Assembly: GCA_963930655.1 (NCBI GenBank)
Contig: OZ005603.1
Span: 21,714,201-21,778,200 of the forward strand
Direction of reading: 5' to 3'
DNA length: 64,000 bases
Source of the DNA: Myrica gale
Lineage: Eukaryota > Streptophyta > Magnoliopsida > Fagales > Myricaceae
Both the position numbers and the translations under genes were made by a program. Below the pieces are notes generated by a model. It worked only from the letters and a program-made list of their open reading frames with translations. It was not told the DNA's origin and made no database searches. Shown here in pieces: positions 1 through 11,625 of the stretch. How positions within the stretch are numbered: the stretch's first letter is position 1; every line of letters starts with the position of its first letter.

Positions 1-947
1 ATTAAGATGAGGCATCTGAACTGATCAATTCCTGCTGGAGGCAGATTTCGTAAGTAAACTAATAAGCAGAAACTGTTTCGTATTGAAGCAACTTGGAGCT
101 CTCTCCTTGCCAATCTACAAAGATCTGCCTCGCGTCTCTCTTCCTTCCCCAACTCCCTTGACTACCAAACTTCTATACCTCAATCCATCACGACCCACCC
201 ATTCTTTCCTAGATTTAACCAATACCATCCTTGTTAAGTTCTGTTTCTCCAGAAACATTCATCTTTACCCAGGAAACAATCTCTCAACTTCACATCCTCC
301 GTTCCCCCGAGCAGTACATGGTACAGCCCATAAATGTTTTATAATAAACTATAAGATTTTAGTTCAAATAAGAAACGTACACAAAAACTACTCAAAAATA
401 GTTAAAATCAAGAAATTTTTTTAAAAATATCAATTTTTTCCCCAATATTGTTTTTAAGGCAAAACGTATCTTACCGTAATATGGTAACTCTCGTTCATTG
501 TCATTTGACTACCTTTAGTCTTTCTCTTGTTTTTACCTATTTTTTATTTTCTTCATAATAAGTAATTTCAAGATAAATATTAAATATACGAATTTTTCAA
601 CTGAAAAAAAAAATCTCCATTTCTAATGCGGAGATTATCTATAATTATGATGGATATAATATGTTGGGTAGTAAGCATCCCCCAAAGATTAATTTCTAAC
701 CCACCATTGATCTAAAGTGCTTATTCAAGTTAATTAACATGCGGAGGAAGCCAATATTAACATTGTAGACTTAGGAAAGAAAGAGAAATTACATTTTAGA
801 CTCTTAACTATCATCACACCTTATGCAATTTACACCAAAACATTACCTTTTGCACCTTTTAATTATTACATCTTACTTTTATGCTACCAAAGTTGCACAT
901 TGTTCAATGTGTAAAGTTTGATAGTTTAAAGTGTACAATAGTAATTG
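1..947. other. AT-rich intergenic sequence, nothing recognised
   Basis: This stretch is AT-rich with many homopolymer runs. A 113-codon open frame at 83-424 resembles no family I know and has no visible splice or domain context, so I do not call it a gene. No repeat or RNA gene could be supported. Confidence 0.5.
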
Positions 948-949
948 TT

Positions 950-1130
950 AAAAAAACTTGGGGCTTAGAGTTGTGCTACTCCTGAGTCTCAGGTTCAAAT
1001 TCCCTCAGGTGCAAACAATTCCTTGGGGTCACTCCCACGGCAAAACTGAACTTACTTGGCATGTGTAGCTCGGAAGGGCTGCACAGCCTAGGGTTTGTCG
1101 TGACGTTAAATTTGACTCGTGCGTATATTA
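950..1130 (+). repeat. tRNA-derived SINE-like head
   Basis: A pol III B-box-like string, GGTTCAAATTCCC, lies at about 992-1004. It is preceded at about 957-975 by a weak A-box-like GGGGCTTAGAGTTG. This spacing is that of a tRNA-like promoter. The sequence after it (TTGGGGTCACTCCCACGGC, about 1023-1041) resembles the body of dispersed plant SINEs. No 3' tail or flanking duplication was found, so the limits are approximate. It could instead be a decayed tRNA pseudogene. Confidence 0.35.
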
Positions 1131-1760
1131 GGTCAGGTCCGTCCAAGCTCGGTGCACATGAATGGGTGCTCAGATTTCCCTCGTTATCAAAATTTATGAG
1201 GGAAACTCGCTACACGTGGCTTGTACAATAAACTAGGATGGACCTAGTTAGGAGAAGTACCGACTTGATTGAAAGCCTAATGAAAAATTTCGGACACTTG
1301 AATCAACTCTACAGCGAAGATTTTAGTTAGGTTAAATACAATCCACACGGGTCTTGATCTTATTCTCTTCTACTCTTCCTCTTCATCATCGCTAGAAAAT
1401 ATAGTCAGGAGATCTTGAACCAATCCATATATGGACGCTCTCAACGATAATGTCTAGGTTTTCAGTGACCTAGACCCAACTACCAACTTAGTATCAAGAC
1501 CTCATGAGTCAAACTCTTAGTAAATTTTCTCAAGTACATTTTAAACTTCTGCTAAAAGAATTTAACAAACAACGGTGAGTCCAAATGACTCAATAAAAGC
1601 TAGTGGTTTGTAAACCATGTAGCATATGATATGAAAAGGACATTGAAGAAACTTGTTCATCAATGCAATAACAAAACAGAAGATGAAAATAAAGGAGAAA
1701 ACTCAATTCTTTAAAAAAGATCTTTTTAATTTTCAACTACCACCTTTCAACATTACTCTC

Positions 1761-1882
1761 GTATTGTGCAGTATTACTCCCAGAGTGAATCAATGGGCCA
1801 GAGTGACATATGTAACCTTCGTATTGTGCGGCATTACTCCCAGAGCAAAATACGGTCCGTATTGTTCAGCATTTCTCCCAGA
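1761..1882. repeat. Three short repeats around ATTACTCCCAGAG
   Basis: Three related units of about 25 bp begin at 1761, 1821 and 1859. Each reads roughly GTATTGTGCRGYATTACTCC followed by CAGAG. Open frames across this stretch are low-complexity by-products of the repeat. Confidence 0.6.
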
Positions 1883-1988
1883 GTAGAATACGGTATCCTT
1901 ATGAAGAATCTTTCAGCATATGACGGAGCGGCCAGGATGCCACAACATGTGGTACATATCCTCTTGTGCACAATATTGTCACGTCTGC

Positions 1989-2150
1989 AGTTAAGTATGC
2001 ATGTCTCATGTCAATGCCCATATATATCATACATGATATGTCATACCTTATCCATACCAAACCCTCAAACTTACATTTTCAAAGTACAAGTTAAGTATGC
2101 ATGTCTCATGTCAATGCTCATACATATCATACATGATATGCTATACCTTA
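1989..2150. repeat. Direct repeat, 62-bp units 100 bp apart
   Basis: The segment at 1989-2050 recurs at 2089-2150 with only a handful of differences, at an exact 100-bp offset. Each unit contains ATGTCTCATGTCAATG and the small palindromic stretch ATCATACATGAT. It is non-coding and its origin is unknown; it may be a minisatellite or part of a decayed element. Confidence 0.75.
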
Positions 2151-3463
2151 ACCATTTCCCTTGGAAATCATAAAAACATTATTCAAAAGAAAGTGTTGTG
2201 AAGGAAAAACAACACCTTGATTTCATGGTTAAAAACCGGTTTAACCACCGCGTAGAAAAAAACTAATTTTGACATAATCAAAGACAAAGAGTTTTGAAAT
2301 CACAAAGAATTCTTCAAAAGTATATGTTCAACCTTTGAAAAACATAATTTGGGAAAAAGTTTTGAAAAGAAACGGATCAAAGTTTGAAAAGCAACTTTTA
2401 AAACGAATTGAACTTTAAAAATGAGACTATTTTGAAAAGACGAGTTTGTTCTTCGTTAAGAACGCGAAGAACAACAAGAACATGAAGAACACGAACAACA
2501 TCAATAGATGCTAGAATAATTTTGAAAAACACAAGAGATTCACACAATCCTCTTGAAAACTTTTGAATCAAAATCAAAGATAAACCAACTAAACTTTACC
2601 TCTAATGTAGCCGAATCTTCACTAGACTTTTTCCTCATCTTTCTCCCAAATCACTTCACTCTTGCTCTCAAGATTTAACTTACAAAAATTCAGATTGAAT
2701 GTACTCTTCAAAGGTAAAAAATATGGCCTGTTGCATTCCGGCATTTGTCCCGCCTAGCTAGGCTACATTTCTCTCCCCTTGACACCTAGCAGCCTACAGC
2801 CGCTGCAAGGCAAGGTTATAGCCGAAATTCACCAAGGTAGCTATGGCGAGTCACCGTCGGTTCACCCCGTGTTCGACACTTTGTGCTCTCTAGGTTTAAG
2901 CCTTTTTCGTCATGCTTTCTAGCCTTGATTTGTCGTGCTTCCTAGCCTTGCTATGTGTCATTCTCTAGGGCTGCTGAAATTCCATAACTTAATGGCTAAG
3001 TTTCCTCAATTATTCAATCGATTATCCTTTCATCTCTATCCACAAAGTAATCTCTATTCACAATTTTATCTCTATCCATAAGTCATCACTATCCACAATT
3101 GATCGCTATCTATAATTCACCTCTATCTATTATTCATCTCTATCCATAACTCATAAATCGTCCTATTAGCTTCTGAAAAATAAAATGTCTCCGAAATTGA
3201 TCCATAAACTCATGGATAAACCCTCGATCCATTAGTAGAATAAAAATAACGTGTTACGGGGTCAAAATGTGCATCTCGATATCCTGAATAAAATATTCGT
3301 CATAAGTGAACTCCAAATTTGTATTCACAAATAAATGCATGTTATGTTAAACAAAAGCTTGGGTACGACAATTAAGCCCTAATTTCAACTCCTGAGAAGC
3401 AGAGCTAAGCAGTTTTATTTTTTTTGGTGAGCAGAGGTAAGCAGTTTTATTAAAGCGGGCTTC
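2151..3463. other. Intergenic sequence upstream of the SET-domain gene
   Basis: No coding potential, transposon end or RNA gene was recognised. The stretch at 3040-3150 contains irregular repeats of CTCTATCCA/CACTATCCA. The promoter of the downstream gene must lie here, but I see no TATA box or transcription start I would defend. Confidence 0.4.
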
Positions 3464-5194
3464 ATGCCTTCCTCCTCTTTGAGCCTGACAGTACCTCTAA
3501 ATCTAAAACTCTCCATGCGCCAGCCAGACATCAAAAAACGCTGCCAAACCAATGAACAACGGCAGCAACTAGAAGAGCCTTGCCCCACCGGAGCTTTCCT
3601 CCAATGCTTCGAGCTAATCCTCCCATGGCTGACCCCACAAGAACTGGCCATTGTTTCTCTGACCTCCAAATGTCTATACCAAATCACCCAATCCATCACG
3701 CTCCGCCGATCCTCCGACGCTTCCAGATCCTACGAGAACCTCCCCATCCCATTCCACAACACCGTTGACAATCACCCCTATGCCTACTTCATCTACACCC
3801 CTTCACAAATTCTCCCTGCTTTTTCTTCACAATTCCAGTGCCAATCTTGGGGCTCGAGTTTTAGCGCGGGACCCAACTCGGTCAGCCGACTGTGTCTGGA
3901 ACCGGCGACCTTGGTGGACGATTCGGGAGAGAGTGCCTCAGGGTGTGATTGCGAGAGGTGTGAGGACCAAGTTGAGTGTCCTTGTATTGGGTTGGAGGGA
4001 GTGGATGTCGCGAGCGAGTGCGGGCTGTGGTGTGGGTGCGGGTTGGAGTGTGGGAATAGGTTGACTCAGAGAGGAATTTCAATTCGGATGAAGATTCTTA
4101 GGGATAGGAGAAAAGGCTGGGGCTTGTATGCTGACCAGTTCATTGAGAAAGGCCAATTCGTATGCGAGTATGCAGGTACGTTTCTCCGATCTTCAACTGA
4201 AAATGGCACTTTCCAAAACAGTACTTGGAACTTGAGATTTAAGTATTACCTGTTTTGAACTTACGAGTGATAGCCTTTAGAAGATATGAATGTTATCAAC
4301 TTGATATCTTGGAATGCCATGATTAGTTGTGTGCAATCGGTAGTTAATTTAGGTTGGAAATGGCTGTGATCGAGTAAATCCCGCGAGATATATAGGCTTG
4401 CCTAATTTATAAACTAGTCGTCGTGGGACTAAGAAATGAAAAGAATGGTAAATGCAGCAGTTTATGGGACTTGTTAAACAAAGAGAGCGACTTGTGAGAG
4501 AACACAGGCTTGCCTTATACAGTTTTCATTGTTGGTGCTTTGCACAAACTGACAAAAGGGAAACTATAATATAAAACTTAAGTTGTTGATTTCAATTGTT
4601 TCTTTCTGTTTTCTTTGGGTAATAATTAGGTGGATTAAAGACTTGCAGTGTTCTTTTCCCTCTTCTTTGGGAATTTGATGCTGTAGTGGTTCTTGAATTT
4701 CAACATTGTTTCAATTTCATGCATCTCTGTTAACATTGTGTGCGACGTGAGCGTGAGTTTATAAGTTGTATTGAAATTTTGTTCCTTGACTTCTGCTTGA
4801 AAAAGGTGAACTTTTGACAACCAAAGAGGCAACAAACCGGCAAAAAATGTATGATGAACTTGCATCTGGCGGCCATTTTTCTTGTGCTCTTTTAGTTATA
4901 AGGGAGCATCTTCCATCTGGAAAGGCATGTATGAGAATGAATATTGACGCCACAAGAATGGGAAATGTTGCACGGTTCATCAACCATTCTTGTGATGGTG
5001 GTAATCTGTTGACAAAACTGGTGCGAAGCTCAGGAGCTTTGCTGCCCCACCTTTGTTTCTTTTCTTCCAGAGACATAAAAGAAAATGAAGAGCTTAATTT
5101 TAGCTACGGTGAAATCAGGCTGAGGTCTAATGGTTTGCTGTGCTTTTGTGGTAGCTCTAATTGCTATGGAACATTGCCTTCGGAAAAAACTTAA
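3464..5194 (+). CDS. SUVR3: SUVR3-like histone-lysine N-methyltransferase (SET domain)
   Basis: Two exons: 3464-4175 and 4806-5194. Donor GCAG|GTACG and acceptor AAAAG|GTGAA join within a glycine codon, giving 366 aa, slightly longer than the roughly 340-aa Arabidopsis SUVR3. In order, the product has an F-box-like helix region (about residues 40-90), a cysteine-rich pre-SET region (about 160-200, with CDCERC and CGLWCGCGLEC), a SET domain (about 205-350) and a post-SET motif CFCGSSNC near the C-terminus. The SET hallmarks GWGLYAD, RFINHSCDGGN and ELNFSYGE are intact, so the enzyme should bind S-adenosylmethionine and zinc. The family is nuclear and methylates histone H3 lysine, by homology lysine 9. 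The start is the first ATG of the open frame; no shorter Met explains the conserved N-terminus better. No frameshift is seen. Confidence 0.93.
4176..4805 (+). other. Intron of the SUVR3-like gene
   Basis: A single 630-bp AT-rich intron splits the SET domain. It starts GTACGTTTC and ends CTTGAAAAAG. No transposon or RNA gene was seen inside it. Confidence 0.88.
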
Positions 5195-6193
5195 TTTTAC
5201 TCTTTATGCCAATGGTCTTCCAAACGACCTTGAATTCTGTCTTCAATATTCAAGGGATTAGAGATGCGAGGAGAAAAAGGCGTGGAAGGAGAGGCGATGT
5301 TGAGGGGGTGGTGCCCTTGACCCTCAATTTTGTCTTCATATTTTGAACAAAAACTTTAAGAGAGAGTAAGCACTGAAGAAAATTGTGTTTCATTTGGACC
5401 TTTTTGTTTGTGGAGACTGTAAATTGTTTATCCTGTTGAGAAGATGTAATAACAAGTATGCATATTGTTTTGTCAATCCGATTGGTGGGCCATTTCTTGA
5501 CATGTAATGGTTGTTTGGTAAATGGTGGAGTCCTATCCAGAGTGCTGTGCTTGAATTGAATAGCCATGGAGTCTCTGCAAATTTACAATGGTGTGAAAAA
5601 TATACTCCGGGGCAGAAAACTTATAATTGCTCCATTTTGATGATCCAACTGATGAGCTTTAGACTCTTCTTCACTTCCCACGCTTTGACATTTTTTGTCT
5701 AGTTTGTTAACTAGGACAGGCTCTCTGGAGTTTGGTAGCGGATGAATGATGCCACACCCCTGTCGAGAATTGTAAATCTTTCTGAAGATCCGGTTGGAGG
5801 GTGAGCTATTTGCCAAAAGCTTGTTTGTTGCTAGTTTGAGGTTCAAGCTCATTACTAAAGAGCTAAAGATACAGGCTTACAGCTGGGAGCTTAATTTTTT
5901 TCTTTTTTGGAAAAAATTACATTTTGTATCCTTTTTAACTCACGTCTTTTCAAATTTACACAGCAAACTACCGAGCTTCGTAATTACGATCCAAATTATT
6001 TGTTTCACACTTCAAACAAGTTCGAATTTAACCCTTAAAATTGTGACACGTGTGTTAATATTTTATTTAGCTTACTTCACAGATCCTTGTGATTCGACGA
6101 ATCCCCAAATTAGTAGCCCGAATAAATTTCGTCCGGAATTAGTCCATTGAAAAATGTATTTATTTGCTTTTCAGCCTTTCGGCAATCCGATAG
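5195..6193 (+). other. 3' flank of the SUVR3-like gene
   Basis: The proximal part presumably contains the 3' UTR. The rest is AT-rich intergenic DNA. Short open frames here are out of frame with the upstream gene and match nothing I know. Confidence 0.4.
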
Positions 6194-6202
6194 TTGTTTT
6201 AG

Positions 6203-6536
6203 GGGTTAAATACACTTTGCACCCCGATGTATTATTTTTGAGACATTAAATTCCTTAACTTACACATTTTCTCAATTTAGACCCCGTACCCAAATTCTCC
6301 GTCAATTTAGACGTATTCCGTCAAAATTTTTACACATTGACCCTCTTATCTTTGGGGGTGTTTACAGATTGCACCCCACGTTTTGACTGAAATCAGTGTA
6401 AATGGACGGGCAATTTGGGTACGGGGCCCAAATTGAAAAAATGTGTAAGTTAAGGAGTCCAATGTCTCAAAAATAATACATCGGAGTGCAAAGTTTAAAT
6501 GACCCCAAAGATAAGGGGGTAAAGTGTATTTAACCC
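6203..6536. mobile_element. Foldback MITE, Mutator-like
   Basis: A 334-bp element with long imperfect terminal inverted repeats of more than 100 bp per arm. It starts GGGTTAAATACACTTTGCAC, and the reverse complement of its right end starts GGGTTAAATACACTTTACCC. It is flanked by TTGTTTTAG (6194-6202) and TTATTTTAG (6537-6545), a 9-bp target duplication with one mismatch, as expected for Mutator-type elements. It has no coding capacity. The RNA of either strand would form a long hairpin. Confidence 0.82.
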
Positions 6537-9063
6537 TTATTTTAGATAAAAAGAAAAACGTATAATTGGCTTACATATCACTGTTTTTTCAAAAAAGAAA
6601 TTTTATGTAAATTAAAATAATAAAAGAATGAGTTACAAACTTAAAATAAGAAATTAAGAGTTGATTAATTACAATTATAATTAAACTTTGTTTAAAAGTG
6701 TAGATCGAAAGGGTGAAAGTCTCTCCCAGTTAGGGGTGAATAGCGGACTAGTCGGAAGCGAAATTTGACATTCCGACATCCGGTCCGCTAACTAGCGGAT
6801 GGCCAAAATAGAGTCTGCTTCCGCTAGCGGACTTAGCGGAAGCTGAAGCGGAAGCGGACTTCGCGGAAGCGGATAGCGGAATTCCGCTAAGTCCGCTAAG
6901 ATGTAATTCACAAAATAAAATCATAAAACATGTAATTGACAAAAAAATGTAAAAATAAATCTAAAAATTCAACCAACGCATATTCAAGCACAAAATAGTC
7001 AAGCACAACATAGTCAGAACACCAATATGACAACATAACAAGCACATACACTTGCTAACTCAACAAGCATGTTCTACCAAGTACAAGGAAGAAAAACAAA
7101 CTAACATTCAGCAAATTAAAGTGCAGCAAATGCAGATAGTCTCTAAATAAAGTGATCAGCAATGAAAAAGAGATGTATGAAAGTTTAGTTGAGACTAATA
7201 CTTAAGTAGAGTTGAGTTTGAGTTATGACTCTTCAGTCTTAGATGTGCACCGATAACTCCTTTGGTTTTCCTGTTGATTTTTGCCCAAGTATTATCTATT
7301 TTTTGGGTGGTTCAGGTTGTCCTATAGCAGCATTAAAAAGAAATTGTAATGCCATATAGTATAAACCATGTTATGATTAAAACTAAACAATCATTAATAC
7401 TCAATAACAAACAATGCAGTCTTCCAAGCTCTCGGGGATATTTGTTAGCATCTAATTACCAACACAATGAGTCTCAATTGCTAGCATATGACCTTACCAT
7501 GACAATGAGTCAACACAATGATATCCAGCAAGTTTACATAAACCATAATGTCATAAAAAGATTTAAAGCAATATATATTTAGGTGGAGTTCTAAATCAAT
7601 GCACAAATATTATTTTAACCCGGGGTATTATTTTAACACAACAAATGAAAATCAAAGTATTAAGAAATTTAGTGCATACCCAAGAAATACATCGTACCCA
7701 TGTCCAATTTCATCTGGTATTCTAACCCGGGGTATTGCACCTATGATCCATGAAAAAAAACATTCCATCATTAGATACTTGCCCGCTCATACCAATCCAT
7801 CTTTGGTGAACAAAATGCACCAATTGCAAAAGCATCTTAGCGGCAAATCATTGATCAACATCCTCACAATTAAGTTGAAAGTCAAGGAGTTTCATGGTGT
7901 AACTATCTAACATAATAATACACAAAACTGGACACAGATGACACCCATATAAACCCAGAGACAGACAGATATGTACATAGTTGGTTTACCAATCTATTTT
8001 TCTTATATAGATGACAACCCCCGTTATTGGCATCTTTCATGCACTATCACTTGCCAATAAAAAAAAAATCCATGTAGGAAATTGGAATGTAGGAAAAGGG
8101 AAGGCTATGACCTTTAGAACCATACTTACATCTTTAGAGATTAGACTATCCATTCACCCTCCATTAGACAAAAAAACAGAGTGAAGAGAGTATAAGTGGA
8201 CTTGAGGATTACACATCGATTCACCCTCCATTATCTCAAATGATAATGGCAGCATACTGTTGCATTACCTTTAAGCATATAATTAACAGGAAGGGGAAAA
8301 TTGTAACAAATTCTATCTTTCTAACAGCGCCAAAACCTTATAAAAGTTACGGACCTCAAGGACAATTCTTACTGCAGATCCAAGTAGACTTGGAGAAAGA
8401 TACTGCACACTGAGAACCCATTTGCCTGGACCATACCAAAAGTGCTATTAAGACCCAAACTATACCCATCCTTTGCCAAAACACTCAAAAGGTCCCGGTT
8501 TATTATTTAGTGTAAATCCACAACTTCCTGATCAAGCACTATCCTCCGTCAAGCTTCTGAAGTACTACATGACATTACAAAATCAACGCAAGTCTACCTA
8601 ATTGAATGCTGGGCTAGATCACAGATTCTAACGAACAAAATCAGTCACGTAAATAAACATATAGGAAAGCACTATAACAAACATGAATTCCAAAATCATT
8701 GATTCTATTTCCAAGAGCAAACACCGCTTCGTCAAGACATTCTGACAGAAAAAAGTAATTAGACTTGTATTAAATTTTCTCGAGAAAAAAAATCAAATTA
8801 ACTCCATGAATTCCACTCCAGATTGTAATTTTCTCAAAAGTGGGTACAAAGTTCACCAACAGAAAGGAAAAACCACAGGTAAAATCAAAACATTTGAACA
8901 GAAATGATCAGAACAAAGACCCCAAACTCACAGTTAATCGAAACCAAAAGGAAACAGAAAGGAAAAAAACGAAAAAATTGCGAGAAAATGATAGCTTCTA
9001 TTATACGTAAATGACAGGCCAAAAAATCACAGAGAAGTACAGAGTGAAAAAGAAAGACAGAGA

Positions 9064-9184
9064 GAGACGAACCCACCCTTGAGCAAGGAAAGGCAGCCAT
9101 GGCAGAGGAGGCCTTGCAGATCATCTGCATAGAGAGAGGGAGAGGGAGAGAGAATGAGTGCGTATGGGCTGAGGGTCCTGGCAC
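9064..9184 (-). other. Possible captured exon inside the hAT element
   Basis: On the minus strand a purine/pyrimidine-rich leader is followed by an ATG (near 9130) and a short frame reading MQMICKASSAMAAFPCSR, with a GT that could act as a donor just after it. The composition differs from the AT-rich surroundings and resembles the 5' exon of a host gene. No protein family was recognised, so this is a weak call. Confidence 0.25.
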
Positions 9185-9340
9185 GAGATCAAAGAACGAG
9201 AAGATAACCCCAGGAGGCAGAGGGCTGGGCTGAGGGTCGGGGGAGGGAAGTGTAAATTAGGGCTGCGGCTGGGGGGGACTCGTGGGAGGGGAAGGGGAAA
9301 GGGAAGTTAGGGCTGCGTCGTTTTAAACAAATAAACAAAT

Positions 9341-9379
9341 AAACGACGTCGTCCTATGTAAAATGGGACGACGTCGTTT
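9341..9379. repeat. Inverted repeat AAACGACGTCGTCC
   Basis: The 14-bp arms at 9341-9354 and 9366-9379 are perfectly complementary around an 11-bp loop. The palindrome ACGACGTCGT sits inside each arm. It lies near the right end of the hAT element and may be a subterminal structure of it. Confidence 0.75.
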
Positions 9380-9504
9380 TAAGTCAAGGGAGAAAAAAAA
9401 TAAAAAACACCGGAACCGGATTTTCCGCCGAACCGGCGGAAAATTCCGCTTCCGTTAGTGGCCCAAAATTACCTCCGGACCGGATTTACACCCCTACTCC
9501 CAGT

Positions 9505-10870
9505 CCCCCAAACCATCCTTTTCAAGCCGTTAACAGGCCCAATGAAGGTGGGTCATGATCCTGGAGCGTTCCCCTCGTACCACCAATGTGAGGTCGTGGG
9601 TGAGGAGAGGCACCTTCTCCAACAGCCCAATCGCAACCCATATTGGATCGCAAGGGGGAGTGGGCGGAGGAAGGTGTACTTCTCTCCTGGTTGGGGTTTG
9701 GGCGGTCTCTCCCATCCTGCCACCCAACCCCTCCTGAAGTGGGTGTAGGGATGATTGCCGCGGCCCTCTTCTAAGTTTATTTGTGTTTTAGTTTCTTTTT
9801 CTGTTTAATTTATTTTTTTATTTAATTGTGGGTTTAATTATTTATTTAATATTTTAAATTCATTTTCTTTGTCATTTTTTACCCTTTATGATTTTTTCCT
9901 GTCTGCATCTTTGAAATTTATTGTTCATTGTCTTAAATCTTGTAATTTTTTCGTTTATAGTTTTTTTAGTTTTGACTTTCTCTTCTTTTTTTTTTGTCTT
10001 TTTCACCCTTTTTCTTATTTAGTTGATTTTTTCAGCCTTGATTTGGAAATTCTTTTAATTTTCCTTTTGTTTTTTTATTTACTTAATTGTTTTAGGTTTT
10101 ATTTGAATTTCCTTTTTTTTTCATGAAGCAGACGGTTGTAAGAATTTTTGTAAAATTGGTAGTTTTGCGCTTTTTTTTTCTTAATTAATTTAACTTTTAA
10201 GATTTTTTTCTAGGTTATATTTTAAAAACTGAAATTAAATGGCGTGTCACGTTTGTCAGCATAAATTGAAATGAGTTGGCTATCTATTTCACGTGACATA
10301 TAACCTCTTCTTAATTTGCCGCATCTAACGTTTTGGATTTAAATCAAAGAAATGCATGGAATTAAGCGCCGTTTTTAGTTAGGAAAGTAATTTAATGGCT
10401 AATAAATTCTTTGCTAAAGGGTCTTTTAGGGACGAAATTTTGTCACAAAAAATACCTTTATAGCACCAAAGAAAAAAATACCGTTGTTAAATATTTAAAA
10501 CAAAAAACGACAAATGATTCTCGAAATAGCCTCTTCAGAAGAAAAAAAAAAAACCCCTCGGTTCTCGACCAACAAATGAATAAGAAGGGAGGCGAGAGTC
10601 TATCGTTAAAGGGGGAAGAGAGGGGTGGGGCTTTGTTCTGGGGGGAGGGTCCTTTTATTTGTTAGGGGCCTTTTTCTACTCTCATTACATACTTTAGTTT
10701 TAAGGACTCCTTCAACACCATAATTATAAGGATTTTTTTTCCATTTATTGGGGGCTTTTACCTTTATATTTGAGGTTTTTCTTAAAGAGGCCTTTTGCCG
10801 CATCATGATACTCATTCGATATAGAGTCCCTTTCTGTTATATTAAGACTCTTTAGTATAATGATTTATAT
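9505..10870. other. Intergenic sequence with a long T-rich tract
   Basis: From about 9770 to 10210 the plus strand is strongly T-rich, which produces a spurious Phe/Leu-rich open frame. The rest (9505-9770 and 10210-10870) has no recognised feature. Confidence 0.5.
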
Positions 10871-11115
10871 TGAGATTCATGATTGATTCTGTTTATAAAA
10901 CAAAGAGCAAGTTTCCTTAATAATCACTTTAAAAATTACATTATTTTCTCTACAAATTTTTTGTCTTTCTACTGTTTCAAACAATAATGAGATTCATGAT
11001 TGATTCTGTTTATAAAACAAAGAGCAAGTTTCCTTAATAATCACTTTAAAAATGACATTATTTTCTCTACAAAATTTGTCTTTCTACTGTTTCCTCCATA
11101 TTCTAAACAATAATG
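10871..11115. repeat. Tandem duplication, 117-bp unit
   Basis: The segment beginning TGAGATTCATGATTGATTCT at 10871 recurs at 10988 and is nearly identical for more than 100 bp. The second copy has a few small changes and an added CTCCATATT-type insertion near its end. It adjoins the 3' LTR side of the copia remnant and may belong to it. Confidence 0.85.
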
Positions 11116-11149
11116 AAAGCAAAAATAGGGAGAAACATCATTTTTACTC

Positions 11150-11625
11150 TGAGCCGAAGTAAATCGCTAACACCGCCAACCATAGTTGCTTAAGTGTGGA
11201 ACCAAAGATAACAATCAACAGATCACCTACACAAAACTCAGGAGAAACCTTGCTAACTCTCACGGTGAATGAAAAATAAAGGATAAAGGTTTTCAGCCAA
11301 GTTAGCCTATCGCACGTACGTAAGCATATATGTATGTCGATGGAACATCACAGACACCTTTATAGATAGGCCAAGACCAATATCCACGTTCAATGTCATA
11401 TTATAGCCACTTCCCTTCCATCAAGGAGAAGTAGAGATACACACAACGTCAAGTAACGTTAACAATGAGCCACTACATTGACCAAGTCTTCAGCAAATGG
11501 TCAATAATATTTCAACCATCCAGAATTTTATTTTTGAATAAAATAGTTAATATAATAATATTAATTTAAAAACTATATGTAGCATGTGGGCCACTTTAAG
11601 TCTAGAAATTTAAGACATGCTAACA
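11150..11625 (-). repeat. 3' LTR of the minus-strand copia remnant (left edge uncertain)
   Basis: Read on the minus strand, a purine-rich tract (AAGTGAGAGAA) immediately precedes TGTTAGCATG at 11625. This is the usual polypurine tract then TG start of a 3' LTR. A TATA-like CTATCTATAAAGG lies on the minus strand near 11360. The other boundary was not located and the LTR may extend into the 117-bp tandem duplication. Confidence 0.5.

Larger units (their letters stand above)
6731..9496. mobile_element. Non-autonomous hAT element, 2.77 kb
   Basis: The element begins TAGGGGTGAATAGCGG and ends CCGGATTTACACCCCTA, giving short imperfect TIRs (TAGGGGTG). It is flanked by a perfect 8-bp duplication CTCCCAGT (6723-6730 and 9497-9504), the hAT signature. 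Subterminal regions are rich in short GCGGAAGC/TCCGCT motifs (6740-6900 and 9420-9470), plausible transposase binding sites. No hAT transposase domain was seen. The interior is AT-rich and may include captured host DNA (see 9064-9184). Confidence 0.88.

Noticed and set aside
83..424. 113-codon open frame
   Set aside because: AT-rich 3' half, no motif, no splice context, and no similarity I recognise.
5161..5346. 61-codon frame overlapping the end of the SET-domain gene
   Set aside because: Out of frame with the conserved post-SET motif and running into the 3' UTR.
6748..6942. 64-codon frame with SASAKSASA repeats
   Set aside because: By-product of GCGGAAGC subterminal motifs of the hAT element.
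9869..10126. 85-codon Phe/Leu/Ser-rich frame resembling a membrane protein
   Set aside because: It is the translation of a T-rich tract; hydrophobicity is a by-product of base composition.
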